Below, in pieces: positions 44,019-54,519 of a stretch of 64,000 nucleotides of DNA (the first letter of the stretch is position 1; every line of letters starts with the position of its first letter). The DNA is from Acidisphaera sp. S103. GTDB lineage: Bacteria; Pseudomonadota; Alphaproteobacteria; Acetobacterales; Acetobacteraceae. Location of the stretch: contig NZ_LMUJ01000054.1 of NCBI RefSeq assembly GCF_009765975.1, positions 123,456 to 187,455 on the forward strand. Reading direction: 5' to 3'. Below the pieces are notes generated by a model. That model saw only the letters and a program-made list of their open reading frames with translations. It did not search any database and was not told the DNA's origin. Position numbers and translations under genes: made by a program.

Positions 44019-47000
44019 ATGAATCTGCTCCGGTCCGGCATCCCAGCCCCTGAATCGTCGGCGCATGATGCGCGGGCTCCTATCAACATATATCATCTGC
44101 ACCCGTTGGCGGCCGGTCCGTTGGAGACTTGGCCAGCCACATTCGCGCGAATCGGCGCGATGGGGTTCAGCCACGTATGCCTGGCGCCGCCATTCGAGCC
44201 TGGTGCCGGTGGCGACATTTTCATCCATGCCGGCTTCGACCGCCTTCACCCTGCCCTGCGGTTCGATGGACCCGCCGAACAGGGGATAGAACGAGCGGTG
44301 GGTATGGCCGCCGACGCCGGCCTGCGGCTGATGCTCGACATCGCGCCCGGTCAGATTGCCGTCGATTCGCCCCTGCGGCAGCGCCACCCCGACTGGTTCG
44401 GTCCCGCCGGCGGCGGCCAGATCGCCGACCCCAGGCGCAAGCCACATCGTGTCGACGTAGCGGTCCCGCGATTTGGCCAGACCGTGGTCGCGGATGCGGT
44501 CTCGGACTGGTGGATCGAACGTCTGACGCGCCTCACGCGGTCGGGTGTCGCCGGATTCCGCTGCCTGACCCTCGATCTGGTGCCTCCGGCGTTCTGGCGG
44601 CGGGTAATCGCCCCTTTCCCCGACGCCCTGTTCCTGGCCTGGACGCCGGAGATCATCAATCCGCGCGATTTCGCCGGAACAGGATTCGATCTGGCCTGTT
44701 CGGTCGCTGGCCACATGTCATTGTTGCTGGACGAGCAAGCGGCTCTGCGCGACGTGGCGCCGGTTTTGGTTTCGCCTGAACCGTCATTCCTCGATCGCCT
44801 GACACGGCATCTACCGGCGGATGCGGACATCGCCGACGCCTATCGCCTGGCGTTGGGGGTCGCGGCCGCGGCCGGTGCGGGTCTGTTCGTGCCGATGGGC
44901 TTCGAATACGCGACCAGCCGTCCGTTCGATGCGGCACGGGCCAGCCCCGCCGATATGGAAGCGGTTCAGCGAGACAAGCCGGCGGACCTGTCCGACGATG
45001 TCGCCGCCGCGATTCGCCTGACCGCTGCGTTGTCGCCCGCCATCGGGCCGCGGCCGCTCACCAGTCCGGCCGGCAAGGTGGTGGCATGGTTGCGAGCGGA
45101 CACCCTGATCCTGATCAACCCGGACATCGTCCGGCCGGCATCCGTCGGCTTTTCACTCGCGCCGCTGCCCGGCACGGGGCTTTCCGCCACGGGGGATCCC
45201 GGCACGCCGCTGCGGCCAGGTGAGATTCGCATCCTGCAATGCCGGCAAGCGCAGGACATCCCAGGCGGGGAACTGGCGCTGGCCCGTCCCTGGGCCGAGG
45301 CCACCCGGATCGCGGTGGAATCGGTCGAGCCGGAGGGCGATTTTCCCGCCAAAACAGTGGTTGGCCGGGATTTCGTGGTCAGCGCGGATGTGTTTGGCGA
45401 TGGCCACGACGTCCTGGCGGCCGATCTTCTCTGGCAGCCGGCGGATGCTCGGGATTGGCAACGCATTCCGATGCGCAAGCTGGACAACGACCGCTGGGAG
45501 GTTCGGTTTCGCCCCGATCGGGTGGGACTGTATCGGTTCGCGGTGGAGGGATGGTGGGATCAATGGGGCACGTTCACCCATGACCTGCGGGCCAAGGTTG
45601 CCGCCGGCCAGGATGTGACCCTGGAAATCCAGGAAGGGCGGCAATTGGTGACGGCCGCCTTGCCCCGAGCGTCCGTGGGAACGACCGCGGACGAACTGCT
45701 GTCAGACGAACTGAGAGCAGCGATGAACCGAGCGGACCAGCGGCCATTCGCCGCGCGTAGTGCTGTCCATACCGTGCGTGTCGACCGGCCGGCGGCGGAA
45801 TTCGCCAGTTGGTATGAACTGTTTCCGCGTTCCGCGACGCATGATCCGGCGGTGCATGGCACATTCCGGTCGGTGATCGAGCGCCTGCCGGACATTCGCG
45901 GCATGGGCTTCGACGTGCTGTACTTCCCGCCGATCCATCCGATCGGCCGGATCAACCGCAAGGGCCGCAACAATAGCCTGCGCGCGGCTCCGGGCGAGGT
46001 CGGCAGTCCCTATGCGATCGGCGGAACCGAAGGCGGCCACGACGCGGTTCATCCCGAGTTGGGGACGTTGGATGATTTCCGAGCGCTGGTTCATGCGGCG
46101 CGGGAGAATGATCTGGAGATCGCCGTCGATTTTGCCATCCAATGCGCACCGGATCACCCGTGGGTGACGCAGCACAGGGACTGGTTCCGCTGGCGGCCCG
46201 ACGGATCCATGCGCTACGCCGAAAATCCGCCGAAGAAATATGAGGATATCGTCAACCCGGATTTCTACGGTGAAGCGTCGTTCCCCGCCGTGTGGACCGC
46301 GCTGCGCGATGTGGTGCAATTCTGGGTCGATCAGGGCGTGCGCATCTTCCGGGTGGATAATCCCCACACGAAACCTTTACCGTTCTGGCAGTGGATGATC
46401 GCCGATATTCAGGCCCGGCATCCGGACGTGCTGTTCCTGGCGGAGGCGTTCACCCGGCCGAAGCCGATGTACCGGCTGGCAAAAATGGGGTTTTCGCAGT
46501 CCTATACCTACTTCACCTGGCGCAACACCAAAGCTGAGATCGTCGCGTATCTGACGGAACTGACCACGCCGCCGGTGGTCGACTTCTTCCGGCCGAACTT
46601 CTTCGTCAACACGCCCGACATCAACCCCGTCTATCTGCAGACGGCGGGCCGCGCCGGGTTTTTGATCAGGATGGTGCTGGCGGCGACGCTGTCGGGGCTG
46701 TGGGGCGTTTACTCCGGATTCGAACTATGCGAGGCGGCGCCCTTGCCGGGACGCGAGGAGTACCTGGACTCGGAAAAATATCAAATCAGGGTGCGGGATT
46801 ACGCGGCACCCGGCAATATCGTGGCGGAGATCGCCGCCCTGAACCGCATCCGTCGCCAGCATCCGGCGTTGCAGTCGCACCGGGGCCTGGCATTCTACAA
46901 CGCATTCAACGACCAGATCGTTCTATACGGCAAACGTGATCCGTTGGACGGCAGCATGGTGCTGGTTGCCGTCAGCCTCGATCCCCACATCGTGCAGGAA

Positions 47001-47168
47001 GCAGCGATCGAAATTCCACTGTGGGAATTTGGCCTGGCGGACCACGCCACGATTTCGGTGACCGACCTGATGATGGGGGAAAACTTCATGTGGCACGGCA
47101 AGAACCAGCACATCCGGCTCGATCCGGCGGAGTCGCCGTTCCGTATCTGGCGGCTTGAGGTGCGATAA
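44019..47168 (+). CDS. glgE: Alpha-1,4-glucan:maltose-1-phosphate maltosyltransferase (GlgE) with extra N-terminal amylase-like domain
   Basis: A 1049-residue GH13 enzyme that extends glucan with maltose 1-phosphate. The GlgE part covers about residues 410-1049: 'YELFPRSATHDPAVHGTF', 'FPPIHPIGRINRKGRNNSL', nucleophile Asp780 in 'FRVDNPHTKPLPFW', acid Glu809 in 'LFLAEAFTRPKPMY'. The first 400 residues form a second amylase-like barrel: 'HLHPLAAGPLETW' at the start, then 'GVAGFRCLTLDL' where the catalytic Asp would be Leu, and 'FLAWTPEI' where the catalytic Glu would be Trp. That domain is probably non-catalytic. Usual GlgE is about 660-700 residues. The gene opens the glucan/trehalose operon. 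A GTG one codon earlier is an alternative start. Confidence 0.93.
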   Translation: MNLLRSGIPAPESSAHDARAPINIYHLHPLAAGPLETWPATFARIGAMGFSHVCLAPPFEPGAGGDIFIHAGFDRLHPALRFDGPAEQGIERAVGMAADAGLRLMLDIAPGQIAVDSPLRQRHPDWFGPAGGGQIADPRRKPHRVDVAVPRFGQTVVADAVSDWWIERLTRLTRSGVAGFRCLTLDLVPPAFWRRVIAPFPDALFLAWTPEIINPRDFAGTGFDLACSVAGHMSLLLDEQAALRDVAPVLVSPEPSFLDRLTRHLPADADIADAYRLALGVAAAAGAGLFVPMGFEYATSRPFDAARASPADMEAVQRDKPADLSDDVAAAIRLTAALSPAIGPRPLTSPAGKVVAWLRADTLILINPDIVRPASVGFSLAPLPGTGLSATGDPGTPLRPGEIRILQCRQAQDIPGGELALARPWAEATRIAVESVEPEGDFPAKTVVGRDFVVSADVFGDGHDVLAADLLWQPADARDWQRIPMRKLDNDRWEVRFRPDRVGLYRFAVEGWWDQWGTFTHDLRAKVAAGQDVTLEIQEGRQLVTAALPRASVGTTADELLSDELRAAMNRADQRPFAARSAVHTVRVDRPAAEFASWYELFPRSATHDPAVHGTFRSVIERLPDIRGMGFDVLYFPPIHPIGRINRKGRNNSLRAAPGEVGSPYAIGGTEGGHDAVHPELGTLDDFRALVHAARENDLEIAVDFAIQCAPDHPWVTQHRDWFRWRPDGSMRYAENPPKKYEDIVNPDFYGEASFPAVWTALRDVVQFWVDQGVRIFRVDNPHTKPLPFWQWMIADIQARHPDVLFLAEAFTRPKPMYRLAKMGFSQSYTYFTWRNTKAEIVAYLTELTTPPVVDFFRPNFFVNTPDINPVYLQTAGRAGFLIRMVLAATLSGLWGVYSGFELCEAAPLPGREEYLDSEKYQIRVRDYAAPGNIVAEIAALNRIRRQHPALQSHRGLAFYNAFNDQIVLYGKRDPLDGSMVLVAVSLDPHIVQEAAIEIPLWEFGLADHATISVTDLMMGENFMWHGKNQHIRLDPAESPFRIWRLEVR

Positions 47169-47169
47169 G

Positions 47170-50100
47170 ATGGATGTAGGGGTTTCCCGGTCTCGGGTGA
47201 TCGCGCAAGCGGCTGCCGCCGATCCGCTGTGGTACAAAGACGCGATCATCTATCAGATCCACGTCAAGTCCTTCTTCGATGCCAACAACGATGGCGTCGG
47301 CGATTTCGCGGGCCTGCTGTCTCGGTTGGATTACATCGCCGAACTGGGCGTCAATACAGTCTGGCTGCTGCCGTTCTATCCGTCGCCGCGCCTGGACGAC
47401 GGCTACGACATCGCCGACTATCGTGGCGTTCATCCAGATTACGGCTCGTTGGCCGATGTGAAGCGCTTCATCGCCGCGGCGCATGAACGCGGCATAAGGG
47501 TGATCGCCGAACTGGTGATCAATCACACCTCCGACCAGCATCCCTGGTTCCAGCGAGCGCGCCTGGCCAAACCCGGATCGATGTACCGGGATTTCTACGT
47601 CTGGTCGAACGATGACCGGAAATACGCCGACACGCGTGTCATCTTCGTGGATTCGGAACGATCCAACTGGACCTGGGACGACACCGCCAAGGCGTATTTC
47701 TGGCACCGGTTCTACCATCACCAGCCCGACCTGAATTTCGACAACCCGAGGGTGCTGCGGGAGGTCCTGTCCGTGCTGCGCTACTGGGCCGATCTGGGCA
47801 TCGACGGCCTGCGGTTGGACGCCGTTCCCTATCTGGTAGAACGCGAAGGCACCAACAATGAGAACCTGTTGGAAACCCACGCGGTCCTGAAACGGATTCG
47901 CGCCGAACTGACGGAACGCTATCCAGACAAAATGCTGCTGGCGGAGGCCAATCAATGGCCGGAGGATACCAAGGATTATTTCGGCGACGGCGACGAATGC
48001 CACATGGCGTTCCATTTCCCGCTGATGCCGCGCATGTACATGGCCATCGCGCGCGAGGACCGGTTTCCGATCACCGATATCCTGCGCCAGACCCCGGACA
48101 TCCCCGCCAACTGCCAATGGGCCATCTTCCTGCGCAACCACGATGAGCTGACGCTGGAGATGGTGACGGAATCCGAACGGGATTTCCTCTGGGAAACCTA
48201 CGCCACCGATCGTCGCGCTCGGCTCAACCTGGGCATCCGCCGCCGGTTGGCGCCGCTGCTGGAACGCGACCGGCGCCGTATCGAACTGATGAATTACCTG
48301 CTGCTGTCGATGCCCGGCACCCCGGTAATATATTACGGTGACGAAATCGGCATGGGCGACAACATCCACCTGGGCGACCGCAACGGCGTCCGCACGCCGA
48401 TGCAGTGGTCACCCGATCGCAACGGCGGGTTCTCTCGCGTCGCCGATCCGTCGAGGCTGGTCCTGCCGATGGTGATGGACCCGCTGTATGCCTACCAGAC
48501 CGTCAACGTCGAATCGCAGGCCGCCGATCCGCATTCGTTGCTGATGTGGATGCGGCGCGCCATCGCCGTGCGCCGCCAGTACAGCGTGTTCGGCCGCGGC
48601 GGCTACCGCCTGCTGTATCCGAAAAATCGCAAGATCCTGGCCTATCTGCGGGAGCAGGAGGACACCACGATCCTGTGTGTCGCCAACTTGTCCCGCACGC
48701 CGCAGGCGGTCGAACTCGATCTGTCGGAATTCCAGGGCCGTGTGCCAATCGAGCTTGACGGGCACTCGCTGTTTCCGCCGATCGGTCAGTTGACCTACCT
48801 GCTGACGCTGCCGCCGTACGGCTTCTATTGGTTCCTGCTGTCGGAAGCCGAGGGCTGGCCTTCATCCCACACGCCGGCGCCCGAACCCATGCCCGAATAT
48901 CAGACGATCGTCATGCGTCACGCCTTGCCCGATGCCGTCGCCGCGGCCCGCCCGGTGATCGAACGCGACATCCTGCCGCAATACCTGGCGAAACGCCGCT
49001 GGTTCGCCATGAAGGACCAGACGCTGCGCTCGATCAGGATCGCACTGCTGACCCGGGTGCCGTCCGACGATGCGGTGCTGCTCGAAATCGAGACCGAAAC
49101 GGATACCGGCACCGCCCGCTGGCTGTTGCCGCTGGGCATCGTCTGGGGCGATACCTCGGCGCCGCCGCTGCCGACCCAACTGGCGCTCGCCCGGGTCCGC
49201 CGTGGGGCGAAAGTCGGGCTGCTGACCGACGCATTCGCGCTGCCGACGCTTGCCCTGGCGGTGCTGTCGGGGTTGGCACAGAAAGACATCATCGTCATCG
49301 ACCAGGGTGTGATCCGGTTTGAGCCGACATCGCGCATCGCCGACATCACGGTACCGCCAGATGTCGAAATGAACTGGATCGCCGCCGAACAGTCGAACTC
49401 CTCCGTCATCGTCGGCGACGTCGCGATCGTCAAGATGTTCCGCCGCGTCACCGACGGACCGCATCCCGAGGCGGAAATGAGCCGGCATCTGACCGACCAG
49501 GGCTTCGCCAGCACCCCCGCACTGTTGGGTGAGATCGTGCGCGTCGATGCCGACGGGACGCGTCACGCCCTGGTCATCGCGCAGGCGTTCGTCCGCAACC
49601 AGGGCGATGCCTGGACCTGGACGCTGGACCTGCTGCTGCGCGGCCTGTCCGACATCACCGGCGGCGAAGAAGCGATCGAGGCCCACGCCGAATACGTCCG
49701 CTTCGCCGCATTGCTGGGCCAGCGGCTCGGAGAGATGCATCTGGTGCTGGCCCGGCCGTCACCCGATGCGGCCTTCGCCCCTGCGACAGGGACGGCCGAG
49801 ACGGCGGCGGCCTTTGCCGAACGGACCCGCGTGCAACTGGAAGCCGCCTGTCGCGCACTGGATGCGGTGCAACAATGGGATGCTGCCGCGGAACCGGACC
49901 ACGTCTTCATGCAGGGCGCCCGGTCGGCGCTGTTCGCCGCAATTCCGACCCTCGCGGATGCGGCGAATGGGGCGACGCTGACCCGCATCCACGGCGACCT
50001 GCATCTGGGCCAGATCCTGGTTTGCAGCGGCGACATCGCCATCATCGATTTCGAGGGCGAACCGGCCAAGCCGGTGGCGATGCGCCGAGCGAAGGACCAT

Positions 50101-50448
50101 CCGTTGCGCGATGTCGCGGGGATGATCCGATCGTTCGATTATGCGGCCGCGGTGGTTAGGCGGCGCAGCCAGGCCAGTCACGCGCATTTGCCGGATGAGC
50201 AGGTTGATGTTTTCCTGGACAGCTTTGTCGAACGGGCAACCGAAGCCTTCCTGGACGGTTACCGTCAGGCGATTGCATCAACCGGACAGCAAGCGTCTAT
50301 TGCGGCGTTGCTGGATTTGTTCTTGATCGAAAAGGCAGCTTATGAAGTTGTGTATGAAGCAGCCAACCGACCGACCTGGATCGACGTCCCGCTGCACGGG
50401 CTGGCACACCGCACGCGTCAACTGCTTGGCGTCGAGGCCGTCGCATGA
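47170..50448 (+). CDS. treS: Fused trehalose synthase / maltokinase (TreS-Mak)
   Basis: A 1092-residue bifunctional protein. Residues about 1-560 are TreS (GH13), which interconverts trehalose and maltose: nucleophile Asp217 in '[11 protein letters not shown]', acid Glu259 in '[11 protein letters not shown]', Asp325 in 'RNHDELT'. From about 600 on is maltokinase (Pep2), which makes maltose 1-phosphate for GlgE: 'HGDLHLGQI' near 940 and 'IIDFEGEP' hold the catalytic base and metal Asp. The fusion couples the two steps. It starts two bases after the glgE stop and overlaps glgB by four bases. Confidence 0.95.
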   Translation: MDVGVSRSRVIAQAAAADPLWYKDAIIYQIHVKSFFDANNDGVGDFAGLLSRLDYIAELGVNTVWLLPFYPSPRLDDGYDIADYRGVHPDYGSLADVKRFIAAAHERGIRVIAELVINHTSDQHPWFQRARLAKPGSMYRDFYVWSNDDRKYADTRVIFVDSERSNWTWDDTAKAYFWHRFYHHQPDLNFDNPRVLREVLSVLRYWADLGIDGLRLDAVPYLVEREGTNNENLLETHAVLKRIRAELTERYPDKMLLAEANQWPEDTKDYFGDGDECHMAFHFPLMPRMYMAIAREDRFPITDILRQTPDIPANCQWAIFLRNHDELTLEMVTESERDFLWETYATDRRARLNLGIRRRLAPLLERDRRRIELMNYLLLSMPGTPVIYYGDEIGMGDNIHLGDRNGVRTPMQWSPDRNGGFSRVADPSRLVLPMVMDPLYAYQTVNVESQAADPHSLLMWMRRAIAVRRQYSVFGRGGYRLLYPKNRKILAYLREQEDTTILCVANLSRTPQAVELDLSEFQGRVPIELDGHSLFPPIGQLTYLLTLPPYGFYWFLLSEAEGWPSSHTPAPEPMPEYQTIVMRHALPDAVAAARPVIERDILPQYLAKRRWFAMKDQTLRSIRIALLTRVPSDDAVLLEIETETDTGTARWLLPLGIVWGDTSAPPLPTQLALARVRRGAKVGLLTDAFALPTLALAVLSGLAQKDIIVIDQGVIRFEPTSRIADITVPPDVEMNWIAAEQSNSSVIVGDVAIVKMFRRVTDGPHPEAEMSRHLTDQGFASTPALLGEIVRVDADGTRHALVIAQAFVRNQGDAWTWTLDLLLRGLSDITGGEEAIEAHAEYVRFAALLGQRLGEMHLVLARPSPDAAFAPATGTAETAAAFAERTRVQLEAACRALDAVQQWDAAAEPDHVFMQGARSALFAAIPTLADAANGATLTRIHGDLHLGQILVCSGDIAIIDFEGEPAKPVAMRRAKDHPLRDVAGMIRSFDYAAAVVRRRSQASHAHLPDEQVDVFLDSFVERATEAFLDGYRQAIASTGQQASIAALLDLFLIEKAAYEVVYEAANRPTWIDVPLHGLAHRTRQLLGVEAVA

Positions 50449-52634
50449 ATGATGCCGTCGTCGTGCCATCGATCTCTCCTGAACGGGCATGGCAACTGTC
50501 TGCCGGGTGCCTGAAGGATCCATTCGCGGTTCTGGGGCCATTTGAGCCCGGCTACGTTCGCGCCTATCTGCCCGGCGCGCTTGGTGTGGAGGTTGTTGCT
50601 CGCGCCGACGGCCGGCCGCTGGGAACGCTGGCGCCAACCCAGCCCGACGGATTGTTCATGGGGCGGGTGCCGGGCGACGAACCGTACCGCTTCCGTATCC
50701 AATGGCCCGACGCGGTGCAGGAGACCGACGATCCGTACAGTTTCGACCTGTTGCTGAGCGAGACCGACCTGCATTTGTTCAACGAAGGCCGGTTGTTCGA
50801 GATCGCCTTCACGCTTGGCGCCAATCCGATGACCGTGGATGGCGTGCGCGGCACGCGGTTTGCCGTCTGGGCGCCGAACGCGCGCGCGGTTTCGGTGATC
50901 GGCGACTTCGATACCTGGGACAATCGCCGGCACCCAATGCGGCTGCGCTATCCGTCCGGGGTATGGGAACTGTTCGTGCCGAAGGTCGGTCCGGGCGCCC
51001 GCTACAAGTTCGCGATCGTGGGTCCGGACGGCATTCGCTTGCCCGACAAGGCGGACCCGTTGGCCAAGGCCGCCGAAGCGGCGCCGGCGACGGCATCGAT
51101 CGTTGTCGATCCGCAGTCTTTCGTCTGGCACGACGAAGCCTGGATGGAATCCCGAGCGGCCCGGCATGGTTCGGATGCGGCGATCTCGGTTTACGAGGTG
51201 CATGCGGCGTCGTGGTTCCGTCCGGGTCCGGGTTTGACGCCGGACTGGGACGCGCTGACCGAGCGGCTGGTTCCGTATGTGGTAGAGACCGGGTTCTCCC
51301 ATGTGGAGTTGATGCCGGTCGCGGAACATCCGTTCGGCGGGTCGTGGGGCTATCAGCCGCTGGGTTTGTTCGCGCCGTCCGGTCGTTTCGGGCCGCCCGA
51401 AGGCTTCTGCCGGTTCGTCGATGCCTGCCACCGTGCCGGCGTCGGTGTGATCATCGATTGGGTGCCGGCGCATTTCCCCGGTGATGCCCACGGGCTGATG
51501 CATTTCGACGGTACGCCGCTGTTCGAGCATGCCGACCCGAAGGAGGGATTCCACCAGGACTGGAACACCTACATCTACAATTTCGGCCGCCGGGAAGTGC
51601 AGGGCTTCCTGATCGCCAGCGGAGTCCACTGGCTGGAACATTTCCATGTCGATGGCCTGCGTGTCGATGCCGTGGCGTCCATGCTGTATCGCGACTACAG
51701 CCGCAAGCAAGGCGAATGGGTGCCCAACATCTATGGCGGGCGCGAAAATCTGGAGGCGATCGGTTTCCTGCGCCACTTCAATGCGGTTGTGGCCGAACGT
51801 TGCCCCGGCGCTATGACAATAGCCGAGGAGTCCACCGCCTGGCCCGGCGTATCCCGCCCGATTCGCGATGGCGGCCTGGGATTTTCCTTCAAGTGGAACA
51901 TGGGCTGGATGCACGACACGCTGCACTATATGCAATACGACCCAGTCTATCGGCATTACCATCACAACGAATTCACCTTTGGCCTGATCTACGCGTTCTC
52001 TGAAAACTTCGTGCTGCCGCTGTCCCACGACGAAGTGGTGTACGGCAAAGGTTCCCTGATCGAAAAAATGCCCGGTGACTTGTGGCAACGCTTTGCCAAC
52101 TTGCGGGCCTATTTCGGTTTCATGTGGGCGCATCCGGGCAAAAAGCTACTGTTCATGGGCGGTGAGATCGCCCAGTGGCGGGAATGGAATCACGATTCGG
52201 CGATTGACTGGGATTTGTTGGATCAGCCGCGTCATCGCGGCATTCAGACCCTGGTGCGGGACCTGAACGCGCTTTACCGTCAGCAAGGCGCGCTACATCA
52301 GAGGGACTCGTTGCCGGGTGGTTTTCGTTGGGTGGTCGGCGATGATTCAACGAATTCGGTATTCGCTTTCTTTCGTCATGGGAACGAAGACAGCCGGATG
52401 ATTTTGGCTGTCTGCAACATGACCCCGGTACCGCGCGTCGGCTACGGCATCGGTGTGCCGCGGCCCGGCTATTGGCGGGAGGTGTTGAACACCGATGCGG
52501 ACCGGTATGGCGGATCGAACATGGGAAACGCCGGTGGCGTCGACACTGTGCCGACGCAAATGCACGGAGAGGCGCAGGCGCTGTTTCTCACATTGCCGCC
52601 ATTATCGACGGTTTTCCTTTCCCCCGACCCCTGA
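50445..52634 (+). CDS. glgB: 1,4-alpha-glucan branching enzyme
   Basis: A 729-residue GH13 branching enzyme that adds alpha-1,6 links to glycogen. It has a N-terminal CBM48 pair ('[21 protein letters not shown]') and the catalytic barrel with Asp408 in '[16 protein letters not shown]', Glu461 in '[11 protein letters not shown]', and the third acid in '[13 protein letters not shown]'. Full length. It overlaps the TreS-Mak stop (ATGA); after it the operon has its only sizeable gap (166 bases). Confidence 0.95.
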   Translation: MNDAVVVPSISPERAWQLSAGCLKDPFAVLGPFEPGYVRAYLPGALGVEVVARADGRPLGTLAPTQPDGLFMGRVPGDEPYRFRIQWPDAVQETDDPYSFDLLLSETDLHLFNEGRLFEIAFTLGANPMTVDGVRGTRFAVWAPNARAVSVIGDFDTWDNRRHPMRLRYPSGVWELFVPKVGPGARYKFAIVGPDGIRLPDKADPLAKAAEAAPATASIVVDPQSFVWHDEAWMESRAARHGSDAAISVYEVHAASWFRPGPGLTPDWDALTERLVPYVVETGFSHVELMPVAEHPFGGSWGYQPLGLFAPSGRFGPPEGFCRFVDACHRAGVGVIIDWVPAHFPGDAHGLMHFDGTPLFEHADPKEGFHQDWNTYIYNFGRREVQGFLIASGVHWLEHFHVDGLRVDAVASMLYRDYSRKQGEWVPNIYGGRENLEAIGFLRHFNAVVAERCPGAMTIAEESTAWPGVSRPIRDGGLGFSFKWNMGWMHDTLHYMQYDPVYRHYHHNEFTFGLIYAFSENFVLPLSHDEVVYGKGSLIEKMPGDLWQRFANLRAYFGFMWAHPGKKLLFMGGEIAQWREWNHDSAIDWDLLDQPRHRGIQTLVRDLNALYRQQGALHQRDSLPGGFRWVVGDDSTNSVFAFFRHGNEDSRMILAVCNMTPVPRVGYGIGVPRPGYWREVLNTDADRYGGSNMGNAGGVDTVPTQMHGEAQALFLTLPPLSTVFLSPDP

Positions 52635-52800
52635 ACACCCCACCTCTGTGGGAAGCCGTAACGCGCCCCGCGTGGTCGCGTGCATTCGGTGTCGGCGTGG
52701 CCCGAAAGCAACGGGTTCGGTAGCGAATTTTGTTCTTTGACAATGATGCCGGCCGGTCGCTGGCCGATGTTGGTCTCGCGGCTTTGCGAGGAATTTGACC

Positions 52801-54519
52801 ATGACAAACGTTTCGGATCCAATCCGCGTCTTTGGCGCGAAGCGACTGGACGACGGCGCCGTCAGGTTTCGGCTGTGGGCGCCGGCACAGGAAACCGTGT
52901 CCGTCGCGATCGAATCCGGCGACCTGCTGCCGATGCGGCGCGACGCCGGCGGCTGGTTTGAAGCGACGGCGCGTGTGCCGGACGGCACGCGGTACCGGTA
53001 CCGGCTGGCGGACGGCATGATGGTACCCGATCCCGCCTCGGTCGAACAGGCGGACGACGTGCATGACGCCAGTGTCGTGCGAACCCAGCCGTTCGCGTGG
53101 CGGCATCCGGATTGGCATGGCCGGCCCTGGACCGAAACGGTGTTGTATGAGGTGCATCCCGGTTCAGCCGGTGGATTTCGCGGAATTCGCAACGACCTGC
53201 CTCGGTTGAAGGACCTTGGGATCACCGCGATCGAGTTGATGCCGGTCAACGACTTTCCGGGCAAGTGCAACTGGGGTTACGATGGGGTGCTGCCTTATGC
53301 ACCGGATTCGACCTATGGATCGCCGGACGAACTGAAGGAACTGGTCGATGCCGCCCATGGCCTGGGACTGATGATGTTCCTGGACGTGGTGTATAATCAT
53401 TTCGGTCCCGACGGTAACTATCTGCATGCCTACGCGCCGCAATTCTTTCGCGACGACGTGATGACGCCATGGGGACCGGCGATCGACTTCCGCCGGCCGG
53501 AGGTGCGCGATTACTTCATCGGCAACGTGCTGATGTGGCTGACCGAATACCGTTTCGACGGCCTGCGCTTCGACGCCGTGCATGCCATCCAGGAGCAGGA
53601 TTGGGTGGTGGAGATGGCGGCGATCGTTCGCGCCACCGTCAATCCAGAACGTTACGTCCATCTGGTGCTGGAACATCACAACGCCGGGTCGTTGTTACGC
53701 AAAATCGCAGCCGCGCAATGGAACGATGACGGCCACAACGTGCTGCACGTGCTGCTCACGGATGAAGACGGCGGCTACTACGCCGATTACGCCGCCGATC
53801 CCGCGGCCAGGCTGGCCCGTGTCCTGGCAGAAGGCTGGGCCTATCAGGGTGAGCGATCGGCATATCTGAAGGCGCCCCGCGGGGAACCCAGCGCGGACCT
53901 GCCGCCTTACGCCCACGTGCTGTTCCTGCAGAACCATGACCAGATCGGCAACCGCGCCTTTGGGGAGCGGCTGACGACGCTGACCGCGCCGGCGGCGTTG
54001 GAAGCCGCGATCGCACTGCAAATGCTGTGCCCGCAGATTCCCCTGCTGTTCATGGGTGAGGAAACCGCATCGGCCACACCATTTCTGTTCTTTACCGATC
54101 ACCACGCCGAACTGGCGGACGCCGTACGGGAAGGCCGCCGCCAGGAATTTGCCGGTTTCGCCGCATTCGCCGATCCGGACAAGCGCGAGCGCATTCCCGA
54201 CCCAAATGCCGCCGAGACGTTCGCCGCATCGGTCCCCCGGCCGGCGTCCCCCGTTCGTTTCGCCCTCTATCGCGCGCTGATCGCATTGCGGATGAAAGAA
54301 ATCGTCCCGCGGCTGGCCGGAACGACTTCCCTTGGTGCGGAACCGATCGGGCCGAAGGCTGTCCTGGCGCGATGGCGCCTGGGTGACGGCGCATGCCTGA
54401 CAATTGTTGTGAATCTTGATGCGGATGCGGTGGCGTTCGCAACGCCGGCGGGGCGTGTGCTGTTCACCACGGGTGACACCGCGCCGATGACCGCCGCGTA
54501 CCTGGAGATTGCCGCATGA
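52801..54519 (+). CDS. treZ: Malto-oligosyltrehalose trehalohydrolase
   Basis: A 572-residue GH13 enzyme that releases trehalose from the maltooligosyl-trehalose made by TreY. Marks are the N-terminal CBM48-like 'VRFRLWAPAQETVSV', 'NDFPGKCNWGYDGVLPYAP', nucleophile Asp258 in 'DGLRFDAVHAI', acid Glu291 in 'HLVLEHHNAG', and 'LFLQNHDQIGNRAFG'. GAGGAA precedes the ATG. Overlaps malQ by four bases. Confidence 0.94.
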   Translation: MTNVSDPIRVFGAKRLDDGAVRFRLWAPAQETVSVAIESGDLLPMRRDAGGWFEATARVPDGTRYRYRLADGMMVPDPASVEQADDVHDASVVRTQPFAWRHPDWHGRPWTETVLYEVHPGSAGGFRGIRNDLPRLKDLGITAIELMPVNDFPGKCNWGYDGVLPYAPDSTYGSPDELKELVDAAHGLGLMMFLDVVYNHFGPDGNYLHAYAPQFFRDDVMTPWGPAIDFRRPEVRDYFIGNVLMWLTEYRFDGLRFDAVHAIQEQDWVVEMAAIVRATVNPERYVHLVLEHHNAGSLLRKIAAAQWNDDGHNVLHVLLTDEDGGYYADYAADPAARLARVLAEGWAYQGERSAYLKAPRGEPSADLPPYAHVLFLQNHDQIGNRAFGERLTTLTAPAALEAAIALQMLCPQIPLLFMGEETASATPFLFFTDHHAELADAVREGRRQEFAGFAAFADPDKRERIPDPNAAETFAASVPRPASPVRFALYRALIALRMKEIVPRLAGTTSLGAEPIGPKAVLARWRLGDGACLTIVVNLDADAVAFATPAGRVLFTTGDTAPMTAAYLEIAA

